64,000 nucleotides of DNA. Source: Cyclobacterium plantarum (lineage in GTDB: Bacteria > Bacteroidota > Bacteroidia > Cytophagales > Cyclobacteriaceae). The notes under the pieces were generated by a model that was not told where the DNA came from, did not search any database, and was given only the letters and a program-made list of their open reading frames with translations. The position numbers and the translations under genes are program-made. Below are positions 18,061-26,197 of the stretch, piece after piece; the first letter of the stretch is position 1; the number at the start of each line of letters is the position of its first letter. Where the stretch lies: NCBI RefSeq assembly GCF_011290685.1, contig NZ_JAANYN010000003.1:124001-188000 (forward strand), written 5' to 3'.

Positions 18061-19371
18061 ATGATAAAATTATTAACTGGTTTAAACGGGAAGTGGATGG
18101 GCTTATTTCTGGCCAGTCTTATAATGGTAAGTTGTGACTCTGAAGACATCGGACCCGAACCTCAGGGGGAGGTAACGGTCTCATCTCCTACCGTGGAACC
18201 GGACGGTAGCCTCTCTCTCAACGCTACAGCAACATTTGAGGCTGAGATTTCCGGACTCGATGGCAGTCCTACGCTGGTTTACGAATGGTCTCTGGGAGCA
18301 GGTAGAGGGACTTTGATGGTGGAGCAAGAAGAAAAAGGCCATCAAACCCGGACTTCTGCATCCACCATCACGGTAAGGGCCGACGATATTGGAAATGAGT
18401 CCCTTAGGGTAAAAGTATTGAATGAGGAAAACGATCAATTTTTGGGGGAGAATCATATTTCCTTCGAAATTACCGAGGCAGCCAGTTGTTTTTATGAACT
18501 AACCATTTTTTATAGAAATAATAACTGGGAAAATCCGGGAATGGCAGGCATCGGAATGGAATCGGGCAGTTTTAAAACCCTTGAGCTCTCCCCTCAGAAT
18601 TGGCTGATGGACATTTCGCCGAATGGGCAGTGGTTTCTCCGGCAGGATTTCTCCGACCTGAGAAATTATACGATTTGGTTGGAAGCTTGTGATGGATCTG
18701 GTAGTAGACTTTTGGCAGAAGGTCCTCAGCTGGAAGGCGCCACCTTTGGTCCGACTGGAAAATACCTGTATTATTCCAAGCGGATAAGCTATCCGGAGCA
18801 AACTGAAGATCCCCGTGCAAGAGAATTGGTTAGGGTGGATATTGAAACAGTGGAAAAGGTTTTTATTTCCCAGTTTAGGGTCTTTTCCAGTGGACCCATG
18901 GTCTCGCCTGATGGCAAATGGATTGCCTTTAAACATTCCAGGTCAACATTTAATCCGAATGGAACCTATGCGGGGAGCATTACCCATTTTGCTGTCATGC
19001 CTGCAGAGGGTGGATCCCCTCGCTTTCTTGTCCCTGTTGAATCGAATGACCTGGCCGGCTACGCCTGGTCCCCGGATTCCGAACACCTGATTTTCAACTG
19101 GCACAAACAAAGTGGGAGTTCGGACACGCATACCAATGGGATTTACAGGATTGATCGCCAGGGTGGAAACCCTACCCTCATTTTCGCAGAGCCTGAAGGG
19201 AATGGGGCACCCATCTATTATGCCAATGGAACCCGGATTGCTTTCCATGGCCATCCTGCCGGTGAAAGCACCCAATTTGGTATATGGAGCATCGATGCCA
19301 ACGGTGGCGGCCTGCAGCGCCTGAGCAATAATCAGTATAACGGATTTTTGCAGTTTATCTGGGAACCCTAA
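18061..19371 (+). CDS. Lipoprotein with TolB/PD40-like beta-propeller
   Basis: 436 residues from the ATG at 18061; the frame is open to a TTG at 18040. The SPII signal ends LIMVSC. Residues ~30-150 form an Ig/PKD-like domain (PTLVYEWSLGAG). The C-terminal ~270 residues contain WD40-like PD40 repeats: DISPNGQWFL, SPDGKWIAFKHSR, WSPDSEHLIFNW, GIWSIDANGGGLQRLS. This is the architecture of cell-surface or periplasmic binding proteins; the ligand is unknown. The gene is flanked on both sides by related palindromic repeats, which may mean it was inserted with them. Confidence 0.8.
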   Translation: MIKLLTGLNGKWMGLFLASLIMVSCDSEDIGPEPQGEVTVSSPTVEPDGSLSLNATATFEAEISGLDGSPTLVYEWSLGAGRGTLMVEQEEKGHQTRTSASTITVRADDIGNESLRVKVLNEENDQFLGENHISFEITEAASCFYELTIFYRNNNWENPGMAGIGMESGSFKTLELSPQNWLMDISPNGQWFLRQDFSDLRNYTIWLEACDGSGSRLLAEGPQLEGATFGPTGKYLYYSKRISYPEQTEDPRARELVRVDIETVEKVFISQFRVFSSGPMVSPDGKWIAFKHSRSTFNPNGTYAGSITHFAVMPAEGGSPRFLVPVESNDLAGYAWSPDSEHLIFNWHKQSGSSDTHTNGIYRIDRQGGNPTLIFAEPEGNGAPIYYANGTRIAFHGHPAGESTQFGIWSIDANGGGLQRLSNNQYNGFLQFIWEP

Positions 19372-19445
19372 ACAGGGGAGTAGACATATATATATACCAT
19401 TGGAGAATATCCTCCGCATTACAAATTTCGAACAACAGAGCTCTG

Positions 19446-19624
19446 CGGAATGTGCAATTCTCTGGGACAGATAAAAGGGGATTTGAAATCCCCGGAAGTG
19501 AACGAAAGCAGGATTACAAATCCTGTTCATCTGTCGTCCGAGATAACAAATCTCGGACAGTGCATTACACCTCAGCAGGATTGCAAATCCTGATTATCCG
19601 GGTTCGGGATTGCAAATACCGAAC
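19446..19624. repeat. Array of imperfect palindromes with a constant core
   Basis: At least five dyads in 180 bases: 19477-19493, 19509-19525, 19537-19557, 19576-19592 and 19602-19624. The core (GATTxCAAATC or a close variant) is nearly constant, while the flanking arms differ from unit to unit and still pair within each unit. No gene lies in 19372-19764. The left-most part matches the single repeat at 17865-17915. Function unknown; options are REP-like elements, protein-binding dyads or remnants of a mobile element. Confidence 0.7.
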
Positions 19625-19764
19625 AGCGGGAACTATAGTTTCGAAAGGTTCAGGTACCACAGGGATCGGAATTTGGAAATAATAGTATAATAAGTACGTG
19701 AACCTCATTCTATTTCTATTTTAAATTAAAATTCCGGTAATTCGTACCTATTAAACGATTTTCC

Positions 19765-20754
19765 ATGACTAAGAAAAAAATCGCCCTGATCATGGGCGGC
19801 TATACGGGGGAGGCGGTGGTCTCCGAAAAAAGTGCCGCTATAGTGGCACAACACCTGGACAGGGACCGCTATGAGGTGCACAAAGTGCATATCTATCCGG
19901 GCAACTGGTACCTGGAAGATGAGAAGGGGGAAAAGTATCCGGTAGACCTGAACGGGTTTACAGTCATGAAAAATGGGCAAGAGCTTGCCTTCGATGGTAT
20001 TTTTAACATCATACACGGCACTCCGGGAGAAGATGGTAAACTGGCCGGGTATTTTGATATGCTGGACATCCCCTATACTACCTGTGATGCGCTGACCTCC
20101 TCCATTACCATGAACAAGGGTTATACCAAGGCCATTCTATCGGGTATTGATGACCTGTACATGGCCAGGTCCATGCAGCTTTTTTCCAATCTTCCGGATA
20201 ATGTCCCGATGGTCCTGGATCAACTCAGACTTCCCTATTTCGTCAAACCCAATAATGGCGGCAGCAGCATCGGCATGAGCAAGGTAAAAAAGGAGGAGGA
20301 ACTGGAAGAAGCCTTGAAAAGAGCTTTCAAAGAAGACAAACAGGTGCTGGTGGAAGAATTTGTCACAGGCAGGGAGTTTTCTATCGGGATATACAAAACA
20401 TCGGGGCAGGTTACCGTATTGCCGGCTACCGAAATAATCAGTTCCCGGGAGTTTTTTGATTTTGAAGCGAAATATATCCCCGGAGTATCGGAAGAGATCA
20501 CCCCGGGAAGGATGGATGAAAGGGAAGTGGAAAGGGTAAAGCAGATTGCGGAAAAAGTGTACCTCAAACTCAATTGCAAGGGATCGGTAAGGATGGATTA
20601 TTTTTTGGAAAAAGATACCGGAAAGTTTTATTTTATCGAGATCAATACCGTGCCAGGACAAACCGAAACCAGTTTGATATCCCAGCAAGTCAGGGCTATG
20701 GGGATGAGCCTGAAAGATTTTTATACCGACCTGATCGAAGAAATGTGGAGATGA
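19765..20754 (+). CDS. ddl: D-alanine--D-alanine ligase
   Basis: 329 residues, full length for Ddl. An N-terminal IALIMGGYTGEAVVSEKSA replaces the usual GG.S.E..VS segment; FNIIHGTPGEDGKLAGYFDMLDIPYT, PYFVKPNNGGSSIGMSKV, QVLVEEFVTGREFSIGI and YFIEINTVPGQTETSLI follow, covering substrate, ATP and metal sites. It makes D-Ala-D-Ala for peptidoglycan in the cytoplasm. The pseudouridine synthase gene follows 20 bases later on the same strand, so the two are probably co-transcribed. Confidence 0.95.
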   Translation: MTKKKIALIMGGYTGEAVVSEKSAAIVAQHLDRDRYEVHKVHIYPGNWYLEDEKGEKYPVDLNGFTVMKNGQELAFDGIFNIIHGTPGEDGKLAGYFDMLDIPYTTCDALTSSITMNKGYTKAILSGIDDLYMARSMQLFSNLPDNVPMVLDQLRLPYFVKPNNGGSSIGMSKVKKEEELEEALKRAFKEDKQVLVEEFVTGREFSIGIYKTSGQVTVLPATEIISSREFFDFEAKYIPGVSEEITPGRMDEREVERVKQIAEKVYLKLNCKGSVRMDYFLEKDTGKFYFIEINTVPGQTETSLISQQVRAMGMSLKDFYTDLIEEMWR

Positions 20755-20774
20755 AAAATTGAATCTAGTAACTG

Positions 20775-21497
20775 ATGGACAAGGTCAGAATCAACAAGTA
20801 TTTGAGTGAAGTAGGCTATTGTTCCCGCCGGGCCGCGGACAAGCTGATTGAGGCCGGTAGGGTGACCATCAATGGGCAGGTGCCGGAAATGGGCACTAAA
20901 ATCAGTCCGGGGGATGAGGTCAGGGTAGATGGAGCATTGATTTCAACACCGAAAGAAGCGCATGTGTACATTGCTTTTAACAAACCGGTGGGCATCGTGT
21001 GCACCACAGATACGGAAGGAGAAAAGGACAATATCATTGATTATATCAATCATCCGAAAAGGATTTTTCACATAGGGAGACTGGACAAACCCAGTGAGGG
21101 ACTCATCCTGCTCACCAGTGATGGAGATATCGTGAATAAGATTCTCAGGTCCAAAAACAACCATGAAAAAGAGTACCAGGTAAAAGTACGACAGCCCATT
21201 ACGGTGGATTTTATCCGGCAAATGCGGGAGGGGGTTCCTATTTTGGATACGGTAACTAAGAAATGCAAAGTGGCGCAAACCGGGAAATTCACCTTCAGAA
21301 TCATCCTTACCCAGGGCCTGAACCGGCAGATCCGAAGGATGTGTGATTTTCTGGGCTATGAGGTGGTTGCCCTGAAAAGGACAAGGATCATGCATATCCA
21401 TCTTGACGTTCCTGTAGGCCAATGGAGAGATCTAAGCCCTAAAGAACTGGAGGAATTAAATGCCCTGGTGGCGGATTCTTCCAAAACCTTCGATTGA
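20775..21497 (+). CDS. RsuA/RluB-family pseudouridine synthase
   Basis: 240 residues. The N-terminal S4 domain ([31 protein letters not shown]) binds RNA. The catalytic aspartate lies in [18 protein letters not shown], and [17 protein letters not shown] is the conserved C-terminal motif. The N-terminus and GRLDK motif suit the RluF/RluB/RsuA group that modifies ribosomal RNA; I cannot choose the exact target. Second gene after ddl. No terminator is obvious, though a short hairpin lies at ~21555-21578. Confidence 0.9.
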   Translation: MDKVRINKYLSEVGYCSRRAADKLIEAGRVTINGQVPEMGTKISPGDEVRVDGALISTPKEAHVYIAFNKPVGIVCTTDTEGEKDNIIDYINHPKRIFHIGRLDKPSEGLILLTSDGDIVNKILRSKNNHEKEYQVKVRQPITVDFIRQMREGVPILDTVTKKCKVAQTGKFTFRIILTQGLNRQIRRMCDFLGYEVVALKRTRIMHIHLDVPVGQWRDLSPKELEELNALVADSSKTFD

Positions 21498-21896
21498 AAG
21501 GTAATTAGTTTATCATTGAGCTAGAAGGTTTATGCTATGGAAAACCGTAGGTTGCCTATCGGAAAATCCGAAGGCATATTAAGTTATTCCCACCTAGTAG
21601 TTGGTTTTTATCTTTAAGCAGAACCAATTTTGCATAAATTGGACTTAATGCAGATTTTTAACCCTAAATTCCCTTTCTTTTTGATTTATCTAAAAATAGC
21701 AGACGTTTTTTTTCTTCTGTTATCCTTATCCATTTAAACAGTCTTTCACCTGTTTTAACCACTGAAAATATGACAAAAACAAAGTTATTTTTAGAACCAA
21801 ATTTAAGGAATTCACATTAATAGTTAATAAAAATTAATTATTATGTATTTTTTAAATCTTTTTGTTGAATTAATTTTAATTTTAGACCCTTTTATT
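21498..21896. other. Intergenic, AT-rich before ncRNA copy 1
   Basis: No open frame of note. From ~21780 it is strongly AT-rich and leads into the TAACTTTG box at 21897-21904. No other structure seen. Confidence 0.5.
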
Positions 21897-21910
21897 TAAC
21901 TTTGAAATAT

Positions 21911-22257
21911 CAATCAAAGACAAACGGTCTTGACCTGGTAAAGAAGCTTGCTTCTGGCAACCGGGATAGTTGACACGATACTGTAGGATGATGAAACCTG
22001 CCTTCGGCAGGCAAGTAAAAAGTAATATTGCTTTTTCATTTTCATCTCCATACAAATTAAGATCACACACTGTAGGGTGATGAAACTGGCAGACATGCCC
22101 TCATGTCTCGGGGGTGGAGGTCACAGAAAAAAGCAAATAGCGAGCTCGTATTTTGCCTAACTGCTCCGTGGAGGTTCGACTCCTTCTCCTACAGCAGGTT
22201 ATTTTGGGTTTATTGTTAATTGACTAAAGCTATGGAACAGTGTTTCATGGCTTTTTT
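21911..22257 (+). ncRNA. Repeated tRNA-like non-coding RNA, copy 1
   Basis: The predicted transcript is ~347 nt. A TAnnTTTG-type -7 box lies at 21897-21904, so the start should be near 21911. Hairpin 1 pairs 21934-21939 with 21960-21965 around an inner AGAAGC/GCTTCT stem. Hairpin 2 pairs 21982-21996 with 22040-22054, with one bulged base on each side, and encloses CCTGC/GCAGG and AAAAAG/CTTTTT stems. A tRNA-like cloverleaf follows at 22071-22193. The 12-bp terminator hairpin (22227-22238 with 22242-22253) contains two pairs that work only as G-U in the plus-strand RNA and is followed by T4. Substitutions among the three copies fall in loops or keep pairing. The minus-strand reading frames change phase between copies, so this is not coding. 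No described family recognised. Confidence 0.8.
22071..22196 (+). other. Class II tRNA-like cloverleaf in ncRNA copy 1
   Basis: The acceptor TGTAGGG pairs with TCCTACA (22187-22193). After T8-G9, ATG/CAT form the D stem around AAACTGGCAGA, which keeps the GG and A typical of tRNA-Leu. The anticodon stem CCCTC/GGGGG encloses ATGTCTC, placing GTC in the anticodon position. The variable region is ~55 nt with GGAG/CTCC and GCAAATA/TATTTTGC stems. The T arm GGAGG-TTCGACT-CCTTC is canonical. The next bases are GCA and CCA is not encoded. A leucine-type body with an Asp-type triplet makes ordinary decoding doubtful. Confidence 0.7.
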
Positions 22258-22420
22258 CTTGCCCAATAAAACCAAAAGATTAGTCATATAGAACACCAAG
22301 AATGCGCAAATTGCTCAATGAATTTGGTGCTTCTCTAAATTTTTTTCAACCGGGTCCCTATTGTGCCTGGGGTGCCTGAGCCTGTCGAAGGCAGCTTGTC
22401 GGACTGAAAAAAATCAGCCT
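22258..22420 (+). repeat. Tail repeat shared by copies 1 and 3
   Basis: This 163-base segment after the terminator is nearly identical to 28128-28290 after copy 3 and is absent after copy 2. It contains a CACCAA (22294-22299) / TTGGTG (22324-22329) hairpin followed by a T7 run, which could be a second terminator. Its end holds one of the GAGCYTGTCGAAGG motifs. Confidence 0.75.
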
Positions 22421-22472
22421 GTCGAAGCCAATCTCTTTCAAACCAGACCTTATGTGGCTGAGCTTGTCGAAG
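22377..22472. repeat. Cluster of short GAGCYTGTCGAAGG repeats
   Basis: Three to four copies of a CTGAGCYTGTCGAAGG-like motif occur near 22377, 22400, 22418 and 22458; similar ones occur at ~28248 and ~28300. This is a common dispersed short repeat in many bacterial genomes. The remaining sequence to 22704 has no recognisable gene. Confidence 0.6.
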
Positions 22473-22704
22473 GTCAATTTCTTTCCATCTATATATTCTT
22501 AAGTCCCCTTTACGCCCAGTCTCTTATCAGAAAAAGTCTTTTTTCTAACAGCCTGTATATACCCTTTTCTATGTGATTACATTTTTTCGTAAAAGCGTTA
22601 AGGCTTTCTTTTTTGCATTCCAGAGCAAAAATTTTAAAAAGATTCGTAACTTAAAACCACCAATAATTGGTACAGGGCTTTGGGTAACTTGATTTTTGAA
22701 TTCC

Positions 22705-23547
22705 ATGCGATTAATTGTCATAATGCTCTTATTTATTCCAGCAATGACTCAGGGGCAGACGGTCTGCACTTTAGAGAGCAGGGATATTCTTGAAGCTTCC
22801 TTCAGTGAGCTTTCACAAACAGCCTATTCAAAAATGTCTATGAATGATTTGATTCTCCACATAGGCAGGCGATTTATGCATACACCCTACGTGGAGAAAA
22901 CCCTGGAATTGCCAGGTGAAGAAAAATTAGTGATTGATTTGCTGGGCCTGGACTGCACCACGTTTTTGGAGACTGTTGTTACCCTGGCCAGGCTTGCCAA
23001 ACAAGAGCGTCTGTCATTTGAGAATTATGAGCAGGAACTTGAATTTGTGAGGTACCGGGACGGTATCAGGAAGGACTATACTTCCCGATTGCATTATTTC
23101 TCAGACTGGATATATGAAAATCAGCTTAAGGGGATTTCAAAGGATATTACTGAGGATATAGGAGGCCGGTTTTATGAAAATACACCCTCCTTTATGTCAG
23201 CCAACCCCCGGTTTTATGCACAGTTGAGCAATCCTGAATTTTTGGTTCAGATAAAAGCTACCGAAGAAGAGATCAAATTGAGAAAATATTTTTTTGTTCC
23301 CAAGGAGGAATTGAGCAGACATGTGGATAAAATCAAGCCCGGAGATCTGATTGCCATCACCACAAGTATGAAAAACCTGGATATCGTGCATGTCGGTTTT
23401 GCCATTGAACAAAATGGGCACATTCATTTATTACATGCAGGAACCCGATCCGGGAAAGTAGAGATTTCTGATATACCTTTGACTGATTATTTGAATGGCA
23501 ATAAATCTCAGTCGGGGATTATGGTGGGTAGGTTAGTCTCACCCTGA
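22705..23547 (+). CDS. Secreted N-acetylmuramoyl-L-alanine amidase-like protein (DUF1460)
   Basis: 280 residues from the ATG at 22705; the open frame reaches a TTG at 22696. The signal peptide ends near MTQGQ. DLLGLDCTTFLETVVTLARL carries the putative catalytic cysteine, and LDIVHVGFAIEQNGHIHLLHAGTRSG carries the histidines of a papain-like (NlpC/P60-related) fold, matching DUF1460. Such proteins are thought to cleave peptidoglycan stem peptides in the periplasm. It stands alone between ncRNA copies 1 and 2. Confidence 0.8.
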   Translation: MRLIVIMLLFIPAMTQGQTVCTLESRDILEASFSELSQTAYSKMSMNDLILHIGRRFMHTPYVEKTLELPGEEKLVIDLLGLDCTTFLETVVTLARLAKQERLSFENYEQELEFVRYRDGIRKDYTSRLHYFSDWIYENQLKGISKDITEDIGGRFYENTPSFMSANPRFYAQLSNPEFLVQIKATEEEIKLRKYFFVPKEELSRHVDKIKPGDLIAITTSMKNLDIVHVGFAIEQNGHIHLLHAGTRSGKVEISDIPLTDYLNGNKSQSGIMVGRLVSP

Positions 23548-24026
23548 GTCCAGCCCTATTTGCGTATTATTATAGGTCTTCTTTTTTAAATTTCTTCAGG
23601 AGTTATACTTAACAAAAAAACAGTTCCAATTAGGTCATCGTCGGGGTGTAAACCTGGTATTTGGCCGAATGGACCAAAGTCGCCCGGCACTCACGGCAGT
23701 CCGCAGGAACAGGTAAAGGTCATTTCGATCTTGCTGTCATTTTTCGAAGAGCTTTTGCCCACGCTCCGGATCGGATGGCTTACCTGGCATACCGATGACG
23801 ATTTTTTCACAAAAATACTTCGAGCTCAGGTTCGGAAACAAATAATACCACCAAACCCAAAAGGGAAATATTACCTGGTTCCGACTGTCAGTTTTAATAT
23901 TTGCATCAGAATAATTCTTCCATAAATCTATATTACATATTATTTAATAAAAGACCGATATAATTAAAAATAACATAAAAATAAATAATTTTTATAATTT
24001 TATTTTTAATAGGTCAATCTTTTTAT
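23548..24026. other. Intergenic before ncRNA copy 2
   Basis: 23636-23870 has mixed composition that could be old gene debris, but I cannot assign it to a family in any frame. From ~23920 the sequence is AT-rich and runs into the TACCTTTG box at 24027-24034. Confidence 0.4.
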
Positions 24027-24040
24027 TACCTTTGACATAT

Positions 24041-24386
24041 CAAACAAAGACAAACGGTCTTGATCTGGTAAAGAAGCTAGCTTCTGGTACCGGGATATTT
24101 GACACGATACTGTAGGATGATGAAACCTGCCTTCGGCAGGCAAGTAAAAAGTGATACAGCTTTTTCATTTTCATCTCTATACAAATTAAGATCACACAAT
24201 GTAGGATGATGAAACTGGCAGACATGCCCTCCTGTCTCGGGGGTGGAGATCACAGGAAAAAGCAAATAGCGAGCTCGTATTTTGCCTAACTGCTCCGTGG
24301 AGGTTCGACTCCTTCTCCTACAGCAGGTTATTTTGGGTTTATTGTTAATTGACTAAAGCTATGGAACAGTGTTTCATGGCTTTTTT
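24041..24386 (+). ncRNA. Repeated tRNA-like non-coding RNA, copy 2
   Basis: The predicted transcript is ~346 nt with the -7 box TACCTTTG at 24027-24034. Hairpin 1 pairs 24064-24069 with 24089-24094; the closing pair is U-G here, C-G in copy 1 and U-A in copy 3. One base is deleted in the internal loop of this hairpin. In hairpin 2 a C-to-T change replaces G-C by G-U. The cloverleaf is at 24200-24322 and its seventh acceptor pair is A-U instead of G-U. The terminator is 24356-24367 with 24371-24382, then Ts. Similarity to the other copies stops just after the terminator, which sets the 3' border of the unit. Confidence 0.8.
24200..24325 (+). other. Class II tRNA-like cloverleaf in ncRNA copy 2
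   Basis: Same fold as in copy 1. The acceptor TGTAGGA pairs fully with TCCTACA (24316-24322). The anticodon loop is CTGTCTC, again with GTC in the anticodon position. The base before the acceptor is A rather than C, so the extra pair possible in copies 1 and 3 is absent. Confidence 0.7.
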
Positions 24387-24391
24387 CTTGC

Positions 24392-24413
24392 ACCAAAAAA
24401 CTAATTTTTTGGT
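24392..24413. repeat. 9-bp inverted repeat after copy 2
   Basis: Arms 24392-24400 and 24405-24413 are perfect reverse complements with a 4-nt loop, directly after the copy 2 terminator. The following bases (24411-24442) are of the GGTCACAGAG..CACAAAG simple-repeat type seen widely in this phylum. No gene is visible to 24580. Confidence 0.55.
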
Positions 24414-24580
24414 CACAGAGATCACGCAGAGGTCACAAAGAATTTTTATAAAGGGGTACGCATGGTCGCTTGCCCAGCTTGTCAATGGTTAAGGGTCAAT
24501 CACCCTGTCCACTACTCAGCGAAAATGGATGTTACAAAAAACCAGAAATAGCTGTTGCTTCATGGCGTTGAAAAATAAAA

Positions 24581-24608
24581 ATACCGGAAACGGAGGTTCC
24601 CGGTATTC
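24581..24608 (-). terminator. Hairpin terminator for the HAD phosphatase gene
   Basis: ATACCGG (24581-24587) pairs with CCGGTAT just upstream of 24607, and A/T-rich sequence follows on the minus strand. It lies about 60 bases beyond the stop of the minus-strand gene. Confidence 0.6.
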
Positions 24609-24665
24609 AAAAATTCATTTTAATATGCCTTGAATAAGGCAAAAATCAATAAAAAATAAACAACT

Positions 24666-25484
24666 TTATCCATGGCTTAAAACCATCTCCCGATCAATGA
24701 TGCTGTCAAAAATTTCAGGGTTTATCAAATCATTGATGCTTTGAATGATATGGTCAGGTCTGTAGGCAAACGCTTTAAGGTCTTCTTTTTTGGTGGAACC
24801 TGTCAGGGTCAATACGGTTTTAAATCCCATCTGCACTCCGCCCAAAATATCTGTTTCCATGGTATCCCCGATCATGATGGTATTGGCCGACCTGGTTTCC
24901 AGTTCGGCCTTGGCAATCCGCATCATCACAGGGCTTGGCTTGCCTGCGCTAAAGGCTTTTTTGCCGGTAGCCAGTTCGATCATCGATACAAATGCGCCAC
25001 AACCAGAGCGAATGGAATCATTTGAACTTGGACAATAGGGGTCCAGGTTGGTAGCTATTAATTTGGAACCTCTCATGACCATGTTGATGGCTTTATCCAC
25101 CGATTCCAGCATAATGGTTCTACCTTCCCCGATCACCACGTAATCGGGCTCATCATCCACAATGGAATAGCCGTTTTGGTGTAGGGCAGTAAGCAGTCCT
25201 CCCTCGCCGATCACATAGGCCGTTCCGTTAGGTTTTTGGGAGGCCAGGTATCTGGCCGTGGCGATGGCACAGGTGAATATATGTTTTTCCCCTACCTCAA
25301 TACCCATCCGGCTTAATTTCGCTACCACATCCCTGCAGTTTCTTTGGCTGTTATTGGTAAGGAACAGGAATGGAAAATCCTCCCTGAGAAGTTTCGTTAT
25401 AAATTCCTTTGCTCCGGGGATCAATTCACCTCCACGATAAATCACCCCATCCATATCGATCAAAAATCCTATATCTTTTTTCAT
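24666..25484 (-). CDS. HAD-IIA family phosphatase (NagD-like)
   Basis: 272 residues from the ATG at 25482-25484; the frame extends to a TTG at 25511. FLIDMDGVIYRGGELIPGA is HAD motif I (DxDGV), FLTNNSQRN is motif II, KPSPVMM contains the motif III lysine and TIMIGDTMETDILGG is motif IV. The C2 cap between motifs places it with NagD/PGP-like phosphatases acting on nucleotide or sugar phosphates in the cytoplasm. A lone gene between ncRNA copy 2 and a pectate lyase gene. Confidence 0.9.
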   Translation of the reverse strand: MKKDIGFLIDMDGVIYRGGELIPGAKEFITKLLREDFPFLFLTNNSQRNCRDVVAKLSRMGIEVGEKHIFTCAIATARYLASQKPNGTAYVIGEGGLLTALHQNGYSIVDDEPDYVVIGEGRTIMLESVDKAINMVMRGSKLIATNLDPYCPSSNDSIRSGCGAFVSMIELATGKKAFSAGKPSPVMMRIAKAELETRSANTIMIGDTMETDILGGVQMGFKTVLTLTGSTKKEDLKAFAYRPDHIIQSINDLINPEIFDSIIDREMVLSHG

Positions 25485-26197
25485 TTCAAGTTCATTTTTA
25501 GTGAAACTCAAAATTACAATATAGGTAATTTTAATGCAAATTTATTATTTTATTTTTAACAAAAATAACATAAAATTAACATTTAATTATCAAAAACACC
25601 TTTATATTGAGAAAACTATTTTTGTTGGTGTCCTCGATTTTGGATTACCACCAAACAACAAAGTTCATACGTTCCTCTCCCGCTCAATCTTTTTCAATCC
25701 TTTTTAATCCTACGCCATCCTACCGCACTGCCCGGTTTTGTGCCGATCCCGCCAATTTTCGTAAAGAATGGAGAGCTTCGATTATTTTAGTTTTATATTG
25801 AGAAAGTCTAACTGCTCAAATCAGAAGTAAATTTTTCTCCATTTTTTTTGATCTTACCCCAATTTTTTTCCACAAATCCCACTACGCCCTTCGTTCCTCA
25901 TCCGTCGCTGTGACTGAAACTCTTATGTCCCCATGTCAGATATTCGTCCTCGAATCCCCCACTCCCCAAATCTCACCATTCTTCTGTCTTTTAGTCTCCA
26001 ACTCAAAAACCTTCGTGCCCTCCGTGGCTCTTTGCGTCCTTTGTGACTCAAAAGTCTTACCACCTCAGACCAAAAATCGTCCCCAATACTCCCCCTCTCT
26101 CCGTCACTTCGTCTCCACCGAAACAATCGTCCTCAAATCCTCCTCTACCTCAGTATCCCCGTCCCTTAGTCTATTATTCTCCAAGTCCCTCCGTCCC
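25485..26197. other. Intergenic with a pyrimidine-rich block
   Basis: The sequence is AT-rich to ~25620. From ~25860 to 26225 the plus strand is strikingly rich in C and T and poor in G. It includes the CTTCGTGCCCTCCGTGGC type simple repeat that many Cytophagales carry. Open frames here have no protein-like pattern and I do not accept them as genes. Confidence 0.5.

Noticed and set aside
21882-22096. Minus-strand reading frames inside the RNA copies (also 24040-24265 and 27749-28030)
   Set aside because: They look alike only because the DNA is repeated. The frame changes phase between copies at a 1-base deletion and substitutions follow RNA pairing, not codons.
22071-22193. Ordinary tRNA-Leu or tRNA-Asp gene
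   Set aside because: A Leu-type body carries an Asp-type triplet, the variable arm is far too long and the domain is embedded in a longer terminator-ended transcript.
21911-22257. tmRNA
   Set aside because: The length is similar, but the tRNA-like ends are local to the 3' part instead of joining the 5' and 3' ends, and there is no tag-coding frame.
22377-22472. CRISPR-like array from the TGTCGAAGG motifs
   Set aside because: The motifs are short, unevenly spaced and of a widespread dispersed type, with no cas genes.
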